Below are positions 12,354 to 23,934 of a stretch of DNA of 64,000 nucleotides, piece by piece; the stretch's first letter is position 1, and the number at the start of each line of letters is the position of its first letter. The position numbers were made by a program, and so were the translations under genes. This stretch comes from Limonium bicolor (taxonomy: Eukaryota; Streptophyta; Magnoliopsida; Caryophyllales; Plumbaginaceae), in assembly GCA_023374045.1 (NCBI GenBank), contig CM041779.1:302508167-302572166 (forward strand), written 5' to 3'. The notes under the pieces are model-generated. The model was not told the DNA's origin, made no database searches, and saw only the letters and a list, made by a program, of their open reading frames with translations.

Positions 12354-13891
12354 CTTGTAAAAAACAAAATTTCAAATTTTAAGGTTGATAAGAGGTATAG
12401 GTGGTATGCCCTTAAGAGGGTAATGATGATTAGAAAGACAAGGATATAAGGACTTAAGGGATTAAGTTAAGTTAAGAATATAAGTGTTTAAGGTTAAGTT
12501 TATAAGTACTTAAGTGGTATTAGGTGGGGAGCAATAATGGTTAAGTAGGTTAAGGTTGATTGGAAAAGTAATTAACAACCTAAAACTGAATGAATGTTTT
12601 AGGACTTGAGTATGTGGACTCCGGAGGAGAGTAAGCAACCGAACAACCGACGGTGTACGGTATGGTTTTCTTGTGACCTGCTTGCTAACGAGGTGTCCCT
12701 CGGCTTGTGTGCTATTTGCTTATGTGTGCCGACTAAACAAGATCAAGCATGCAACCGGAATATTATGTTTGTTGTGTGACTGTGATGCACTAACACAACG
12801 TACTGTGAGAGCTTACTAACAATGTTTAGTAAGGAATTGTGTGAGAATAAGGAACACTCCCAAATATTGTTTTCTTAGTAACTGAAAGAGGTAAACTAAC
12901 AAACATTGACTTTGAGGCTTCCGCTAACTGGAACTTGGGGGGGGGGAGTGAGGAATCCGGAATCGTTCAGGCACATGTCTATTAGGGGAGGTCGGTATTC
13001 TTGTCAGATCCCGACTTCCAAATATGACTTGTCTTCGGACTCATCGCCTAGAGTCGACATATAGACTCGACCTCCTCAGACTTCTTGTTTTAGGAGGGAG
13101 GCATACTGAGATGGTGTGGTGGGATCTACCTAAATCCCAACTGATTCTAACAAATATTGTTTATGTAAACCAATGGAGCTGATAACTCATTGGTTAGGGT
13201 TACTTGACCCGACAAGATAAACAATGAATTAAGGAACAACCATTCTATTTAAAGAACGGTTGACTTAATTAGGATAAGAACTGAGATAAGATTTGAGATA
13301 AGGTTTGAGATAAAGTATAACCAATTCTAATTAAAGAACGGTTGATACATAAGACTGAGATAAGGATTAAGATGGAACTAAGATAAGAATGGACTGAGAT
13401 TAAGAGGTATCAAAACTTAAGGAGTTAAATGACTAACTCACTAATTAAGGGAACACTTTTAAGTCGTTCTTTGTGTGTGAACCATGTATGTTCTTATGTG
13501 GCTTGTTGTTTATTGCACTTTCTATTATGTTGCGCATCTAATCAATCTCCTTGCTATCGGCAATTAGTCCTTGTAGCCCCGTTAGCTCGAGGGCCATGAG
13601 AGAATCGTACCAGCAAAGGTGTTGACTCCCTTGGGGGATACTGTTTATTTTGCGGGTGAATAGCAGATGGCGACCGTCCTGAGAGTAAGATGGGGTAGAC
13701 GTATTAGGGGTTTAAGTGCGACCTAGGAGTTGTGCATGTACTCTCGTATGGTAAATTGTGTTAGTAAGTTGTAAAGGATGTAAGGAGATTGTAAGATTGT
13801 TATGTAATTGGTTAAGGCTTGTAAGCACTAATGTTCGGTATATTCGGGTCCATCAGACCGTAGCTAGATCTTGGAGATTTTAGTATGCCTA

Positions 13892-13913
13892 TTTGGTCAC
13901 GTGGGTGACTAAC
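13892..13913 (+). other. U5 stem-loop (G2 LTR)
   Basis: TTTGGTCAC pairs with GTGACTAAC around GTGG, with a G-T wobble pair and a mismatch at the outermost position. Same position and loop as 7507-7528. Confidence 0.65.
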
Positions 13914-14012
13914 GGCGGTAACACCAAATGTTATAAGAAATCCGCTGCAAAGTTAATATAAGTGAATGGAGGTTTATGGGATAAGCATGGCTCTATGAAT
14001 TGGGGTGTTACA

Positions 14013-14318
14013 TTTGACTACGAGCCCCCAAACTATAACTCTGTTATTAGGAAGTTACTACGTGTTGACCTATTAGCTTAATCACATTAATAATGTTAGG
14101 CTAGACAAAAAACACTACTTAATGAGCATTGTTATTTTCCTAAAAATGTCAACTCTGCCTAGAAAATGCATCTAAAGTGGGATGAGAGAGAGAGTTAGAC
14201 GATGTTGATTAAGCAATTTTGTTGTCCGGACTGGCATTATTAATGTAAAAAAGCTGATAGATCAACACATAGTTAACTTTTTTATAACAGAGTTATAGTT
14301 TAGGGGCTCGTAGTCAAA
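14013..14318. mobile_element. Inverted-repeat DNA transposon remnant (MITE-like), left end cut by G2
   Basis: Bases 14013-14047 (TTTGACTACGAGCCCC...) and 14284-14318 are reverse complements over 35 bp with one mismatch. The 236 bp between them has no coding capacity. The inverted repeat may extend further on the right (towards 14420, ending in the palindrome GAGTAATTTACTC). On the left G2 begins at once, so the true left terminus and target duplication are hidden. Length and noncoding content fit a MITE, perhaps Mutator-like, but the family is not established. Confidence 0.65.
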
Positions 14319-14464
14319 GATACCTTAACCTTGCGGTGGTTACCTATAATTATGATAACACAAGGGGGTTAACTGTAATATCCCAAATTCTCAAGGGGGT
14401 TCTGAGTAATTTACTCAAAAATTTATCTAAATATCTAAAACATCTTCACGATGTTTAGGCATTT

Positions 14465-14536
14465 TGTTATGCCTCTGACGTCAGTTCAAGACTCATCTTC
14501 TGTTATGCATCTGACGTTAGTTCGAAACTCATCTTT
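14465..14536. repeat. 36-bp tandem duplication
   Basis: Two adjacent copies beginning TGTTATGC at 14465 and 14501, each containing CTGACGT(C/T)AGTTC and ACTCATCTT. The flanks 14319-14464 and 14537-14622 show nothing recognisable. Confidence 0.75.
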
Positions 14537-14622
14537 TGCGATGCATTCTTAGTCTCGGCTTACGACTGTGTTTGTGCATCAAAATTATGCATCGACATAG
14601 TACATTATTTGGTTGAAAACAA

Positions 14623-15462
14623 TGTTGCAAGTACAATTATTCCCCGTTATTCGGTCCAAGAAAAAAGCTTTATCTCATTTACATGTTCAATCAAGGGAAG
14701 CGGGTGCATGAATTTAGTAATAGGAAATGACTGTACTTTTGTAATTATTCACTTAGTCCCCCTCTCGTCCAACCTATGGACTTGGGACAGTTTAGGACTT
14801 CACCAAGCCCTTCTACCCATACCAAACCCTTTCGATCTACAGTCTCCCAGCAGTTCACCGATTGCTCCCCGACTGTCCTAGCTACCCTTTGCAAACTCAA
14901 CAATTAAGGGTTTAGTTACTTCACTCGCTCACATTACCGCTTGATTACAAGACTTACTTACACTCTATGAAACTGAAACTCTTTGAATAAGAACCTATAC
15001 AAATCTAACTCTCTATTACAATGCGCACGGTTTCAACAGCCTTTACAAATGAAGGCGTTTTTGCTTTTATAGATGATATGCCCTTATTATATTAGTTGCC
15101 TTCAAATATTCTTCAATAAACCCTCAGAAGTCCACTCTTTCCATTGGTTGGACTTGTCCAGCCTCCCGTCCCATTAGCTTACTTGCAGTAGATCAAAAAG
15201 CAAAGTTGTACTTTTCGTAAGTACAAAAGCAACTCATGGATCATTCTTTTGTACTTGGTTGTCCCCAAGATGGGACATAATAGTTGACTTCTTGGAAGCT
15301 TCCTCATCAATGTTGCAGCTCTCTGATTAGTCTTAAACCTTATTCATTGAGTGACAAAGAGAGTTGTACACGTAGGTCATCTTCAAGCCTCACCTCGAGC
15401 GATCGTGGACAAGTGTTTGTGTTGGGCACTAGTCTAACGATAGAATCCGTTTGTCATTGTTA
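14623..15462 (-). repeat. Reverse-oriented copia LTR fragment (SIRE-like), boundaries approximate
   Basis: Bases 14757-14890 read on the minus strand match 16155-16290 of the forward LTR of Copia A (shared pieces include AAGGGTAGCTAGG, AGAAGGGCTTGGG and GTCC.TAGTCC-type text). Starting at TGTTGCAAG and running towards about 15462, it would be a solo or partial LTR of a related family. No primer site or coding region accompanies it. The right boundary with the forward LTR is not clear from sequence alone. Confidence 0.5.
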
Positions 15463-16445
15463 AGTCAAGTTCCTTATAGTTTTTATTATAGCAAACTATC
15501 CTTGTGATTTAATGTGTTTGTTAAGTGCTTTTAGCAATAAGGAGTATCAGGATCACTTGGTGACAAGCAGATTCTACCATTCGACCCGTGCCTAACTTTT
15601 GGGCACCAGTCCACGATTGCTAGGACAATAATATGAAGATAACTCACTATAATAATGATGGAACCAATGTAGGAAGTCATCTACACTTGCCAGCAGAGCC
15701 TTACCAACGTAAACCTAAAGAATTGATCCTTGGAGATCAATGAATTAGACGCATGAGAGACAAGAGAAGAAGAAGACAAAAATGTGGCACAAAACGCAGT
15801 TGTCGCTATCTACTTTTCAACATTTGTCTTCAGTTGAAGCCTCTTGTCCATGGTCCCAACTTCTGGCATAGGCAATGGCTAAGCCACTTAGAAACTTGGA
15901 ATTCATAAGACTTATGTATCAGTTTTGGAGTCCACAAATGAGAAGAGATGAACATCTCTTATAAATAAGAACCCGTTTCATTTGAAGCTATGTGTTGAAA
16001 TGTGCCAAAAACCATGAGATTGTAAAATAGAGCATAAATTGTATTGAGCATATTATTCTAAGTGTTCTAGTTTTTAGAGAGTCAGTGAGGTCTTGTAATA
16101 GAGTGAGTGTGTAAGCGAGTAGATTAGGTCTTCAACACTTGTAAGGTTACAAGGGTAGCTAGGAGAAATTGGGGAGTAGTCACGAACTGCTGAGAGACTA
16201 TAGATCGGAAGAGTCCAATCTGGATAGAAGGGCTTGGGGAAGTCCTTAGCTGTCCCGAGTCCATAGGTTGGGCGAGAGGGAGATTGAGTGAATTGCAAGT
16301 GTGTAATTCTCAATCGAATAAGAAAGATTCCAGTTTAAAGTACTTACTATCTTCTACCATCCTTATTTTGTCTACCTTCTTTATGACACCTGTGCGACAA
16401 GTTAACGACCACTCTTGACGAGTACTAGGGTATAAGGGAACAACA
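15463..16445 (+). repeat. 5' LTR of Copia A (left boundary uncertain)
   Basis: The right end is fixed by ...GGGAACAACA just before the primer site. A TATAAATA box at about 15960-15967 marks a likely promoter. The left end is set at TGTTAAGTC (15463) because copia LTRs begin TGTT and the resulting 983 bp fits the lineage, but this is a guess: the only other copy (29376-29609) is truncated on both sides. Confidence 0.5.
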
Positions 16446-16447
16446 AG

Positions 16448-16459
16448 TGGTATCAGAGC
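16448..16459 (+). other. Primer-binding site of Copia A
   Basis: TGGTATCAGAGC, complementary to the 3' end of initiator tRNA-Met, two bases after the LTR end. Confidence 0.85.
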
Positions 16460-16539
16460 AATGACTCTTCAGAAGAGATAACTACTTCAAAGAGGATCCA
16501 ACAAGCTAGCATCATAGGAAGACGAAACACCAAATAGGC

Positions 16540-17642
16540 CACCGCTTTTCAATGGAAAGAACTAAACCCACTAGAAAAACAAGATGGAATTTCACATCAA
16601 GTCAGAAGATCCGAGAATTTGGAGGGTGACCAGCATTGGAGAGTACACCTTCAGAGATGGTCAAGAAAATCTCGTCTCAGTTGATGTGCTCACAGACGAC
16701 CAAGTGAAGAAGCTGATCTTCAATGCTAGAGCGGTCAAGCTTCTATATTGTGCCTTGTTTCCGGAGCAGTACTCAAAGATTTCCTCACTCAAGACGCCGA
16801 AGAAAATCTGGAAGACTCTCGAGGTAACATATGAAGAGAATGCAAACATTAAGAAGACCCGCATTGAGCTTCTCCTTACTCACTAGGAGCCTTTCAAGAA
16901 GGATGAGAAAGATACCATGTCCTAGATGCATACTCAGTTCACTNNNNNNNNNNNNNNNNNNNNNNNNNNNNNNNNNNNNNNNNNNNNNNNNNNNNNNNNN
17001 NNNNNNNNNNNNNNNNNNNNNNNNNNNNNNNNNNNNNNNNNNNNNNNNNNNNNNNNNNNNNNNNNNNNNNNNNNNNNNNNNNNNNNNNNNNNNNNNNNNN
17101 NNNNNNNNNNNNNNNNNNNNNNNNNNNNNNNNNNNNNNNNNNNNNNNNNNNNNNNNNNNNNNNNNNNNNNNNNNNNNNNNNNNNNNNNNNNNNNNNNNNN
17201 NNNNNNNNNNNNNNNNNNNNNNNNNNNNNNNNNNNNNNNNNNNNNNNNNNNNNNNNNNNNNNNNNNNNNNNNNNNNNNNNNNNNNNNNNNNNNNNNNNNN
17301 NNNNNNNNNNNNNNNNNNNNNNNNNNNNNNNNNNNNNNNNNNNNNNNNNNNNNNNNNNNNNNNNNNNNNNNNNNNNNNNNNNNNNNNNNNNNNNNNNNNN
17401 NNNNNNNNNNNNNNNNNNNNNNNNNNNNNNNNNNNNNNNNNNNAAGCTCACCAACAATATGTTGGTTCTGGGAAGAGCTATCTCCAACAAAGATTAGATC
17501 AGGAAGTTCTTGAGATCACTTTCAGCCTCCTTCAACAGCAAGGTGAACGCTATGCTAGAGGTCCACGACCTATCCAAGATGTCGGTCGCCGACATGTTGG
17601 GATCCCTTATGACATTTGAGCTGAAGGCTCCATCGCAAAAAC
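16540..17642 (+). pseudogene. gag, first part, of Copia A
   Basis: Reads RPPLFNGKN, then MEFHIKSEDPRIWRV (from 16584), and continues to MHTQFT at the gap, with stops replacing expected residues (for example TAG after ELLLTH and after DTMS). After the N run it resumes KLTNNMLVLGRAISNKD, then SLSASFNSKVNAMLEVHD and SVADMLGSLMTFELKAP up to the CACTA1 insertion. This is the UBN2-type capsid domain of copia gag, which forms the cytoplasmic particle. The two sides of the gap join in frame with no residue obviously missing. Confidence 0.75.
16944..17443. other. Assembly gap, 500 N
   Basis: Exactly 500 N, the same size as the second gap, so it is a placeholder. Flanking codons join as MHTQFT/KLTNNMLVLG, fitting the copia gag pattern without a missing segment. 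Confidence 0.95.
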
Positions 17643-17676
17643 CACTAGTGAAAAAAAGAAATAAATGAAGCCTAAT

Positions 17677-18034
17677 AATTTACGGTTATAAACCAACCGT
17701 AATTTAATAGGTGAGCCGAAGATAATTAATCACGGTTTGTTATATAAACTGTAATTTATAGTGGGTCGGGGGATGAAAAGCGGATAACAACAGCGAACTT
17801 TAGATTACGGTTATATGTAGAACCGTAATCTAAAGGTAGGCGCGAGGCTTTAGATTACGGTTCTTCTACAAACCGTAATTTAAAGTCCATTGACCTGCAC
17901 ACGCACTTACTCATTAGACGGTGTCGTTCTACATGTCAGTATCCGGAAGCGCGCCTATGCACATTGACGACGTCTTTTAGTCTAGAGGCGGGATCTTTGA
18001 ATTATGATTAAACTTAGAGAACCGTAATTCAAAG
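17677..18034. repeat. CACTA1 left subterminal hairpin repeats
   Basis: Five imperfect palindromes near 17677, 17728, 17799-17834, 17849-17884 and 17996-18034. The best has TTTAGATTACGGTT pairing with AACCGTAATCTAAA around an 8-base loop. In CACTA elements subterminal repeats bind the element protein TNPA/TNP1. Here each repeat is itself a hairpin. Confidence 0.75.
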
Positions 18035-18891
18035 TCTAACGGTAATAAATTGGGAGCGTTTTGTCCATACTTAATTTTTTGATATTGTGCAAGTACTAAT
18101 TACCCATACTACCCTTGTCAATTGAACATTTTACACAAATTCCCGTGTATGCTCTTTATTTCCTTATGTTGTCAAGTTGTAACTCTTCTTCCGTAAAATC
18201 ACCGTAGCCCGAATCTCTCTCTGCTTCAAGCTGACTTGGTAATTTTCTTCTTTTCTTCTCCTTCATTTTTTTTGCTTCTATTCTTTTGTTCTGATGAAGA
18301 TTTCCACTGTGCAGATCGAAACTTCTCTTCTGCTAGCTCACCAACCCTACTCATCGACCACCTCGACAAACATGTACCGTAAGATGAACAATGTAAGTTC
18401 TTTAAAGTTAACATAAATGAAGTAAGTTTTTAGTTTTTTGTTAATCTGTAGCATGGATGTGTTGTAGGTGTATTAAACCATGTTCCGAATGCATGCAAAC
18501 TAATTGATGTTCATATGTAATTTCATATGTATGAATTTATTTGTTCATCTGTATAGTCGTTGAGTAGGGTTGTCTGATTCTAGTGCTGATATCAGTTTAA
18601 TTTAATGTTCATTTGGTTATTTCAGTTCCTAATAATTAGCATATATAGTTGGTTCATTTATCGCTATGTAACATGTTGTTACATACGAGTGCATACCTCA
18701 TCTGTTTTGTTTTCTTATTTTGTTCTGCTACATACTATATTTCCAATAGAGTATTTGCTCATAAAATCTTGTTACATTGGAAATTGTTCTATATAGGGTC
18801 AATTGACTCTGAAGGAAGATCTCATTAACATAAAGGCCGTGTCTGGTTCTGCGTCACCTAATAAAAAAGAGAGTACGGGGGGGGGGGGGGG

Positions 18892-19172
18892 TGTTAGATA
18901 TATATATGTTTATGTGTGTTAGGATGCTTTATTTGTATAATATATATATCCTAACGTCTTCGGCTTAAGTTATTTTGAGGTTTTATTAGTATAAATACAG
19001 TGGTGTGTATAGGTTAGATATAACATTGTGTGGAGTAAAACTCCTTATTCTTCTAAGTAATAAAGTCCTTCTCTGTTTCCTTTCTTTTTTTCTCACGGCT
19101 TGGTATGCTTGCGATTCTGTCGAGTATCCAACCTCGCTGTTCTCTGGGTGAAGTTTGTGGGAGATTTCTTCA
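18892..19172 (+). repeat. 5' LTR of Copia B
   Basis: 281 bp. A TATA box (TATAAATA, 18990-18997) and an AATAAA signal (about 19058-19063) place transcription start and polyadenylation within the LTR. Confidence 0.9.
18990..18997 (+). promoter_or_regulatory. TATA box of the Copia B LTR promoter
   Basis: TATAAATA, about 100 bp into the LTR. The same sequence is in the 3' LTR. Confidence 0.6.
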
Positions 19173-19184
19173 TGGTATCAGAGC
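19173..19184 (+). other. Primer-binding site of Copia B
   Basis: TGGTATCAGAGC directly after the LTR end, complementary to initiator tRNA-Met. Confidence 0.9.
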
Positions 19185-19253
19185 AGTAGATCCCAATCTT
19201 CATCGGCTTCTTCATCGGCTTCTTTTCTGGTTTGGTTCTTTTTCACTTTCGCC

Positions 19254-20290
19254 ATGGACGACGGAAAAGAAACGCCCAAGGTCGATGACCCCGTCAAGGA
19301 TGGAGCTTCCGACGGTGCGAAAAATGACGGTTCCGATGGTGCGAACAATGATCCATTCTTTCTTGCCAACTCAGAGCAACCTGGATCTATCTTGGCAAAC
19401 AAATTTGATGGCCAGGGATTTGCATTTTGGAAGATGCAAATGTCGATCGCTCTGGGAGCGAAAAACAAACTAGGTTTTGTAGATGGCTCCATAGAAAAAC
19501 CGATTGGACCGACTCAAAAGGTCGAGGCGTGGAAGCGATGCGACGCAATGGTTCGAGCTTGGCTATTAATGGGGTTAGAGAAGAAGATAGCCGATAGTGT
19601 CTTGTTCGCCCCATCTGCAGCCCTAATTTGGAAACAATTGTGCAAGAGGTACGAACAGGCAGACGGGACCAAGATTTACGAATTGGAGCAAAGGCTTGCT
19701 CTCGCAAGTCAAGGAAATGACTCCGTGGTTGATTATTTCACAAGAGTCAAGCATTTATGGATGAAATCGATGCCCACAATGTTATTCCCTGCCTGTACTT
19801 GTCAAAATTGTACGTGCGCCGCATCAGAGAAATTCGCAACCTTCGTGAAGGAGAGGAGACTGATTCAATTCATGATGGGTTTAAACGACAAATACAGTAT
19901 TGTTAGAGGGAATCTCTTGATGCAATCTCCTCTGCCATCCGTCGACCAAGTCTTCTCCCATCTTATACAAGAAGAAAGGCAGAAGAACTTAACAAGAAGC
20001 AGTCCAGTCGATGCGAGTTCACTTTCCTTGGCGTCAGAACAAAACAAGAAGCCTGTTTTCAAGAACCAGAACCAAAACCTTAATCTGAATTCAAGGAGGA
20101 CAAATTTACAGTGTACCTACTGCAATAAGACGGGCCACACAGAGGACCGCTGTTACTAGAAAAATGGATACCCAACCGGATGGAGGAACCCGAGAGCAAA
20201 AAGGGGAAACGCCAACGCAGCTGGAACCTTTGAGACAAGGAAGAAGAAAGGGGGGCTGAAATTAAAGATCCGTTTGGAGGGATTTTGTCA
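19254..20290 (+). pseudogene. gag (capsid-nucleocapsid) of Copia B
   Basis: The ATG at 19254 (context GCCATGG) opens 301 codons to a TAG at 20157. Residues about 45-60 contain LANKFDGQGFAFWKMQM and GAKNKLGFVDG, the copia gag N-terminal pattern. A UBN2-like capsid domain follows, then a zinc knuckle CTYCNKTGHTEDRC (C-X2-C-X4-H-X4-C) near the end. The stop sits where related proteins have a glutamine (CY*KNGYP), so CAG to TAG is likely. The frame continues past it for about 30 codons and then shifts before the protease frame at 20285. Gag packages RNA into cytoplasmic particles. Confidence 0.85.
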
Positions 20291-21800
20291 CCAAAACAAA
20301 TGACCAAACTCTTTGACTACATCAGCCATGTTCGACCAAACCCTAGAGGAGGTCAGAACACGGAGTCTCCCTCAACTTCAGGTTTTCTTGGTACAACCCT
20401 TTCCTCTTATCCTTCTGATTTTAAGAATACTAATTATTTTAGCATGAATGCGAAAAGGAATTTTGATTTCTGTTCTGCTGATTGGATTCTTGATTCGGGG
20501 GCCTCTGATCATATGTGTGGAAGTTTGGATTTGTTCAGTAATTATGTGTATCTTGATCAACCTCATACCGTGGGGATGCCCGACGGGCACCCACAATCTG
20601 TGAATGTTATTGGTGATATCAGGATCAGCCCCTTAATTACTTTGAAAGATGTTTTATTTGTTCCTTCTTTCAGATTTAACCTTGTTTCCATAAATAAATT
20701 GTGTACTGATATGAAAGGCAAATTCACTTTTGATTCTCAAATGTGTTTTTACCAGGACTTTAAGGGTAGCAAGGAAATACAAATTGGAAAACTCAGAAGA
20801 GGCCTTTACATTTTAGATTGCGATTTTGATAAGGGAAATCATAAAAGTTCTGAATTCTTAGCTTGTAGTAATGAAGTGGTCAAGCTTGGTTTTGATTGTA
20901 ATGATAGGACTAGTCTTTGGCATCATAGATTAGGTCACATGCCAAATGAGAAACTTGTAAAACTTGATTTGGTAGATCATTTGAATAAAACCAAACAGTT
21001 TGTTTGTGAGTCATGTGCTAGATCTAAGAGCCATAGATTGCCTTTTAATTCTGTTTCCTCTAAGATATATGATGTTTTTGAACTGATTCATGCTGACCTA
21101 TGGGGTCCTTATAAGGTTAAGACTCATGACGGCCACTCATACTTCCTTACTCTAGTTGATGAGAAGTAGGGCAACTTAGACACATCTATGCTCCACAAAA
21201 TCTGAATCCTTTGATGTGATCATTGCTTTCTTTAAAATGATTAAAAATCAATTTAACAAGAGGGTGAAAATCTTGAGAACTGACAATGCTTATGAGCTTG
21301 GTAGCTCAAAATATGCTTCTGATTTTCTTAGAAACAATGGTATTTTGCATCAGACCACGTGTGTTCACACCCCACAGCAAAATGGGGTTGTGGAGCGAAA
21401 GCACCGACATATTTTAGAAACTGGTAGGTCATTGATATTTCATTCAAGCCTTCCCTTAGAATTTTGGGGTGAAAGTATTCTTACAGCCACTTATCTTATA
21501 AACCGGATGCCTCTTAGCAGTGTTGGTAACAAAAGCCCTTTTGAAATTATTTATGGTTTTAAACCTCATTATCAAAACTTAAGGTGTTTTGGTTGCCTCT
21601 GTTTCGCAAACATTAATAAACCACAACATGATAAATTTGCTGCAAAATCTGTAAAGTGCATATTCTTAGGATACCCCCAAGGTAAGAAAGGGTATAAGTT
21701 ATTGGATCTAGACAATAACAGAATTATTTTCAACAGAGATGTCATTTTTCATGAGAATCTCTATCCTTTTAGAAATGTTTCTTCCAAGGACCATGAGGAA
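20285..21800 (+). pseudogene. Protease and integrase part of Copia B pol
   Basis: Protease motif WILDSGASDHM with the catalytic Asp at 20492-20494. GAG-pre-integrase and zinc region: LWHHRLGHMPNEKL then CESCARSKSH. Integrase core: HADLWGPY (Asp at 21095-21097), RTDNAYE (Asp at 21282-21284) and [10 protein letters not shown] (Glu at 21392-21394), a complete D,D-35-E set. After VDEK at 21165 there is a frameshift plus a TGG-to-TAG type stop, with the frame recovered by 21216. The integrase C-terminal part ([20 protein letters not shown]) precedes a variable acidic linker to RT. The product would cleave the polyprotein and insert cDNA in the nucleus. Confidence 0.85.
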
Positions 21801-22299
21801 GATCTTGTTCATGAAAGGGCTACTAACCTGTTTTTCAATGAGTCTTTTGTTTATGAGGATAATGCAGATTCAGTATTAGAGGATCAAGAACATGCAGACC
21901 AGACTGAATCAGTTTCAGATTTTCCCAGTTCAGAAAGGTTGCACAGCAGTGAAGAACCTCATGAAGAAGCTACTGACACACAAGAACCAAATCAGATTGC
22001 AGTGAACAATGAAACAGAGTCTGCTACTCTAGAAACAGAACATCAGACCACGCTCAGGCGTTCTACAAGGCAGAGACAGACACCAGACTACTTAAAGGAT
22101 TACATTGTAGGACAGACCACTGCACACAGACCAGATAAGTCACATTCTGATTATTTTACTTCGATATTGAGGGATAGGATGTCTAAATTTGCTTGTGCTT
22201 CTGCTGAAACACATGTAGTTTCCACAGATGATTATTTTTTGGATGAAAATGAAACCATAGCCTCCTCTAAGCTTCCTAGGAATGTTTTCTATGCCTTAT

Positions 22300-23215
22300 C
22301 TGTTGAAAATCATAATAATAAAGCTTCAAGTTCTGATAAGTTACATGAACCTACTTGTTATAAAGATGCTGTCAAGAATCCTAATTGGAGAAATGCTATG
22401 ACAGAAGAGTTTACAGCCCTAGATAGGAATAAGACATGGGATATAGTTGATCTCCCTTTAGGAAAGAAGGCTATCAAGTGTAAGTGGGTTTACAAACTTA
22501 AACTTCATGCTGACGGGTCATTGGAAAGGTATAAAGCTAGGTTAGTAGCTAAGGGTTACACACAGAAATATGGTATTGATTATCTTGAGACTTTCTCTCC
22601 AGTAGTTAAGTTCACAACCATAAAAGCTTTAATTTCCATTGCTGCTAAGAAAGGATGGTATATAGGACAGCTTGATATAAATAATGCTTTTCTCCATGGG
22701 GAGTTATATGAGGATGTGTTTTATGGAAGTTCCTGAAGGTCATGAATTGGAAGGTTCTGGAAAAGTTTGCAAGTTGAAGAAGTCTTTATATGGTCTGAAA
22801 CAGGCCTCGAGACAATGGCATGAAAACTTAGTAATTTCTTGAAAGGTTTAGGCTTCAAACAATCTGTAAATGATTATTCTCTGTTTACAAAGAAATCTGA
22901 TAATGGAGTTTGTTTCTTAACTGTGTATGTGGATGATATTCTCGTAACAGGAGATGATACTGATTTAATTAGGAATATTAAGGTTGGTCTTGATCGGAAG
23001 TTCAAGATTAAGGATTTAGGAAGGCTGGGTCATTTTCTAGGGATGCAGTTTTTACATACTACTGATGGAATCCTTATCTTGCAGAAAACTTATTGTGATA
23101 ACTTGGTCTCTGAGTTTGAATGTGATGATTGTAAACCTGCTGTTGGACCTCTGGATAATACCTTTAAGTTAAGGAAAAATGAAGGAAGAAGCTGGAGGAT
23201 CCTAGTGTTTATAGA
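22300..23215 (+). pseudogene. Reverse transcriptase of Copia B
   Basis: Reads [66 protein letters not shown], then LKKSLYGLKQASRQWHE and YVDDILVTGDD (about 22926-22958), the copia RT series with the catalytic YVDD. One extra T near 22718-22721 breaks EDVFMEVPEG, a base is missing near 22835 (HENLSNFLKG), and another shift is near 23185 (EDPSVYRRL). All are single-base indels in otherwise well-kept protein. The enzyme copies element RNA into DNA. Confidence 0.85.
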
Positions 23216-23845
23216 CGATTGGTAGGGAAGTTGGGTTTTCTTTCTCATTCTAGGCCAGATTTATGTTTTGCTATACAAGTACTGAGCCAATTTTTAGATT
23301 CTCCATCTGATGTTCATTTACAAGCAGCTTTCCATACCTTGAGATATGTGAAGGGAACTGCTGGTTATGGTCTTTTATTTAACAACAAGAAAATTTTTGA
23401 TCTAGTTGCTTTTTGTGATGATGATTGGGCTAGCTGCCCTAATACAAGGCGTTCTGTAAGTGGCTATTTTATTTGTTTTGGTGGCAGCCCGCTGTCCTGG
23501 AAATCTAAGAAGCAGACTTCGGTGGCATTGTCTTCAGCTGAGTCGGAGTATCGGGCCATGAGACAAGTGACGGCAGAATTGAGTTGGTTGACAAGGCTCT
23601 TGAATGAGCTAGGGGTAGAAGATCTTGTGCCTGTTCCAGTGAGATCAGATAGCCAGTCAGCCATCCACATAGCTAGAAACCCGGTGCTTCATGAACGGAC
23701 GAAACACATAGAGCTGGATGTACATTTTGTAAGAGAGAAGTTACAAGATGGTTTGATCTCTGTGGAGTTTGTTTCGTCCAGAAACCAGCTTGCTGATCTA
23801 TTGACAAATCTTTGCCTGGAAGACAATACCCTTTGCTAATCAAGA
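23216..23845 (+). pseudogene. RNase H of Copia B
   Basis: In frame from MVGKLGFLSHSRPDLCFAIQ with the acidic set: FCDDDWA, SSAESEYRA, RSDSQSAIHIARNPVLHERT and KHIELDVHFVRE. The last residues shift frame (LLTNLCLED instead of LLTK.LP). RNase H removes RNA from the RNA-DNA hybrid during reverse transcription. Confidence 0.85.
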
Positions 23846-23920
23846 AGTTGGGTATGAGGGCTGCAGGAAGTTCTGGTCAAAGCTGTTCTGTTTGGTTTTC
23901 AAATCGTACAATCCCTGTGC

Positions 23921-23934
23921 GATTTGAGGGGGCG
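23921..23934 (+). other. Polypurine tract of Copia B
   Basis: GATTTGAGGGGGCG directly before the 3' LTR. Confidence 0.75.

Larger units (their letters stand above)
7631..14012 (+). mobile_element. G2: 3' part of a Ty3/gypsy LTR retrotransposon
   Basis: The visible part starts in a decayed integrase (7675-7810), interrupted on the left by G1. It continues through a post-pol region and a polypurine tract to a complete 3' LTR (9434-14012). The five bases after the LTR are TTTGA (14013-14017), the expected right target duplication. They fall at the start of a 35-bp inverted repeat, so G2 probably landed in another transposon. The 5' half of G2 should lie to the left of G1, outside the window. 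Confidence 0.8.
9434..14012 (+). repeat. 3' LTR of G2 (4579 bp)
   Basis: Starts TGAAATACCTC and ends GGGGTGTTACA. It shares order and many short blocks with the G1, G3 and solo LTRs but is clearly diverged. It holds a hairpin array (12173-12353), the conserved block ending CCCTCGGCTTGTGTGC (about 12616-12716), a run of nine G (12938-12946) and a U5 stem-loop (13892-13913). No gene is supported in it. Confidence 0.85.
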
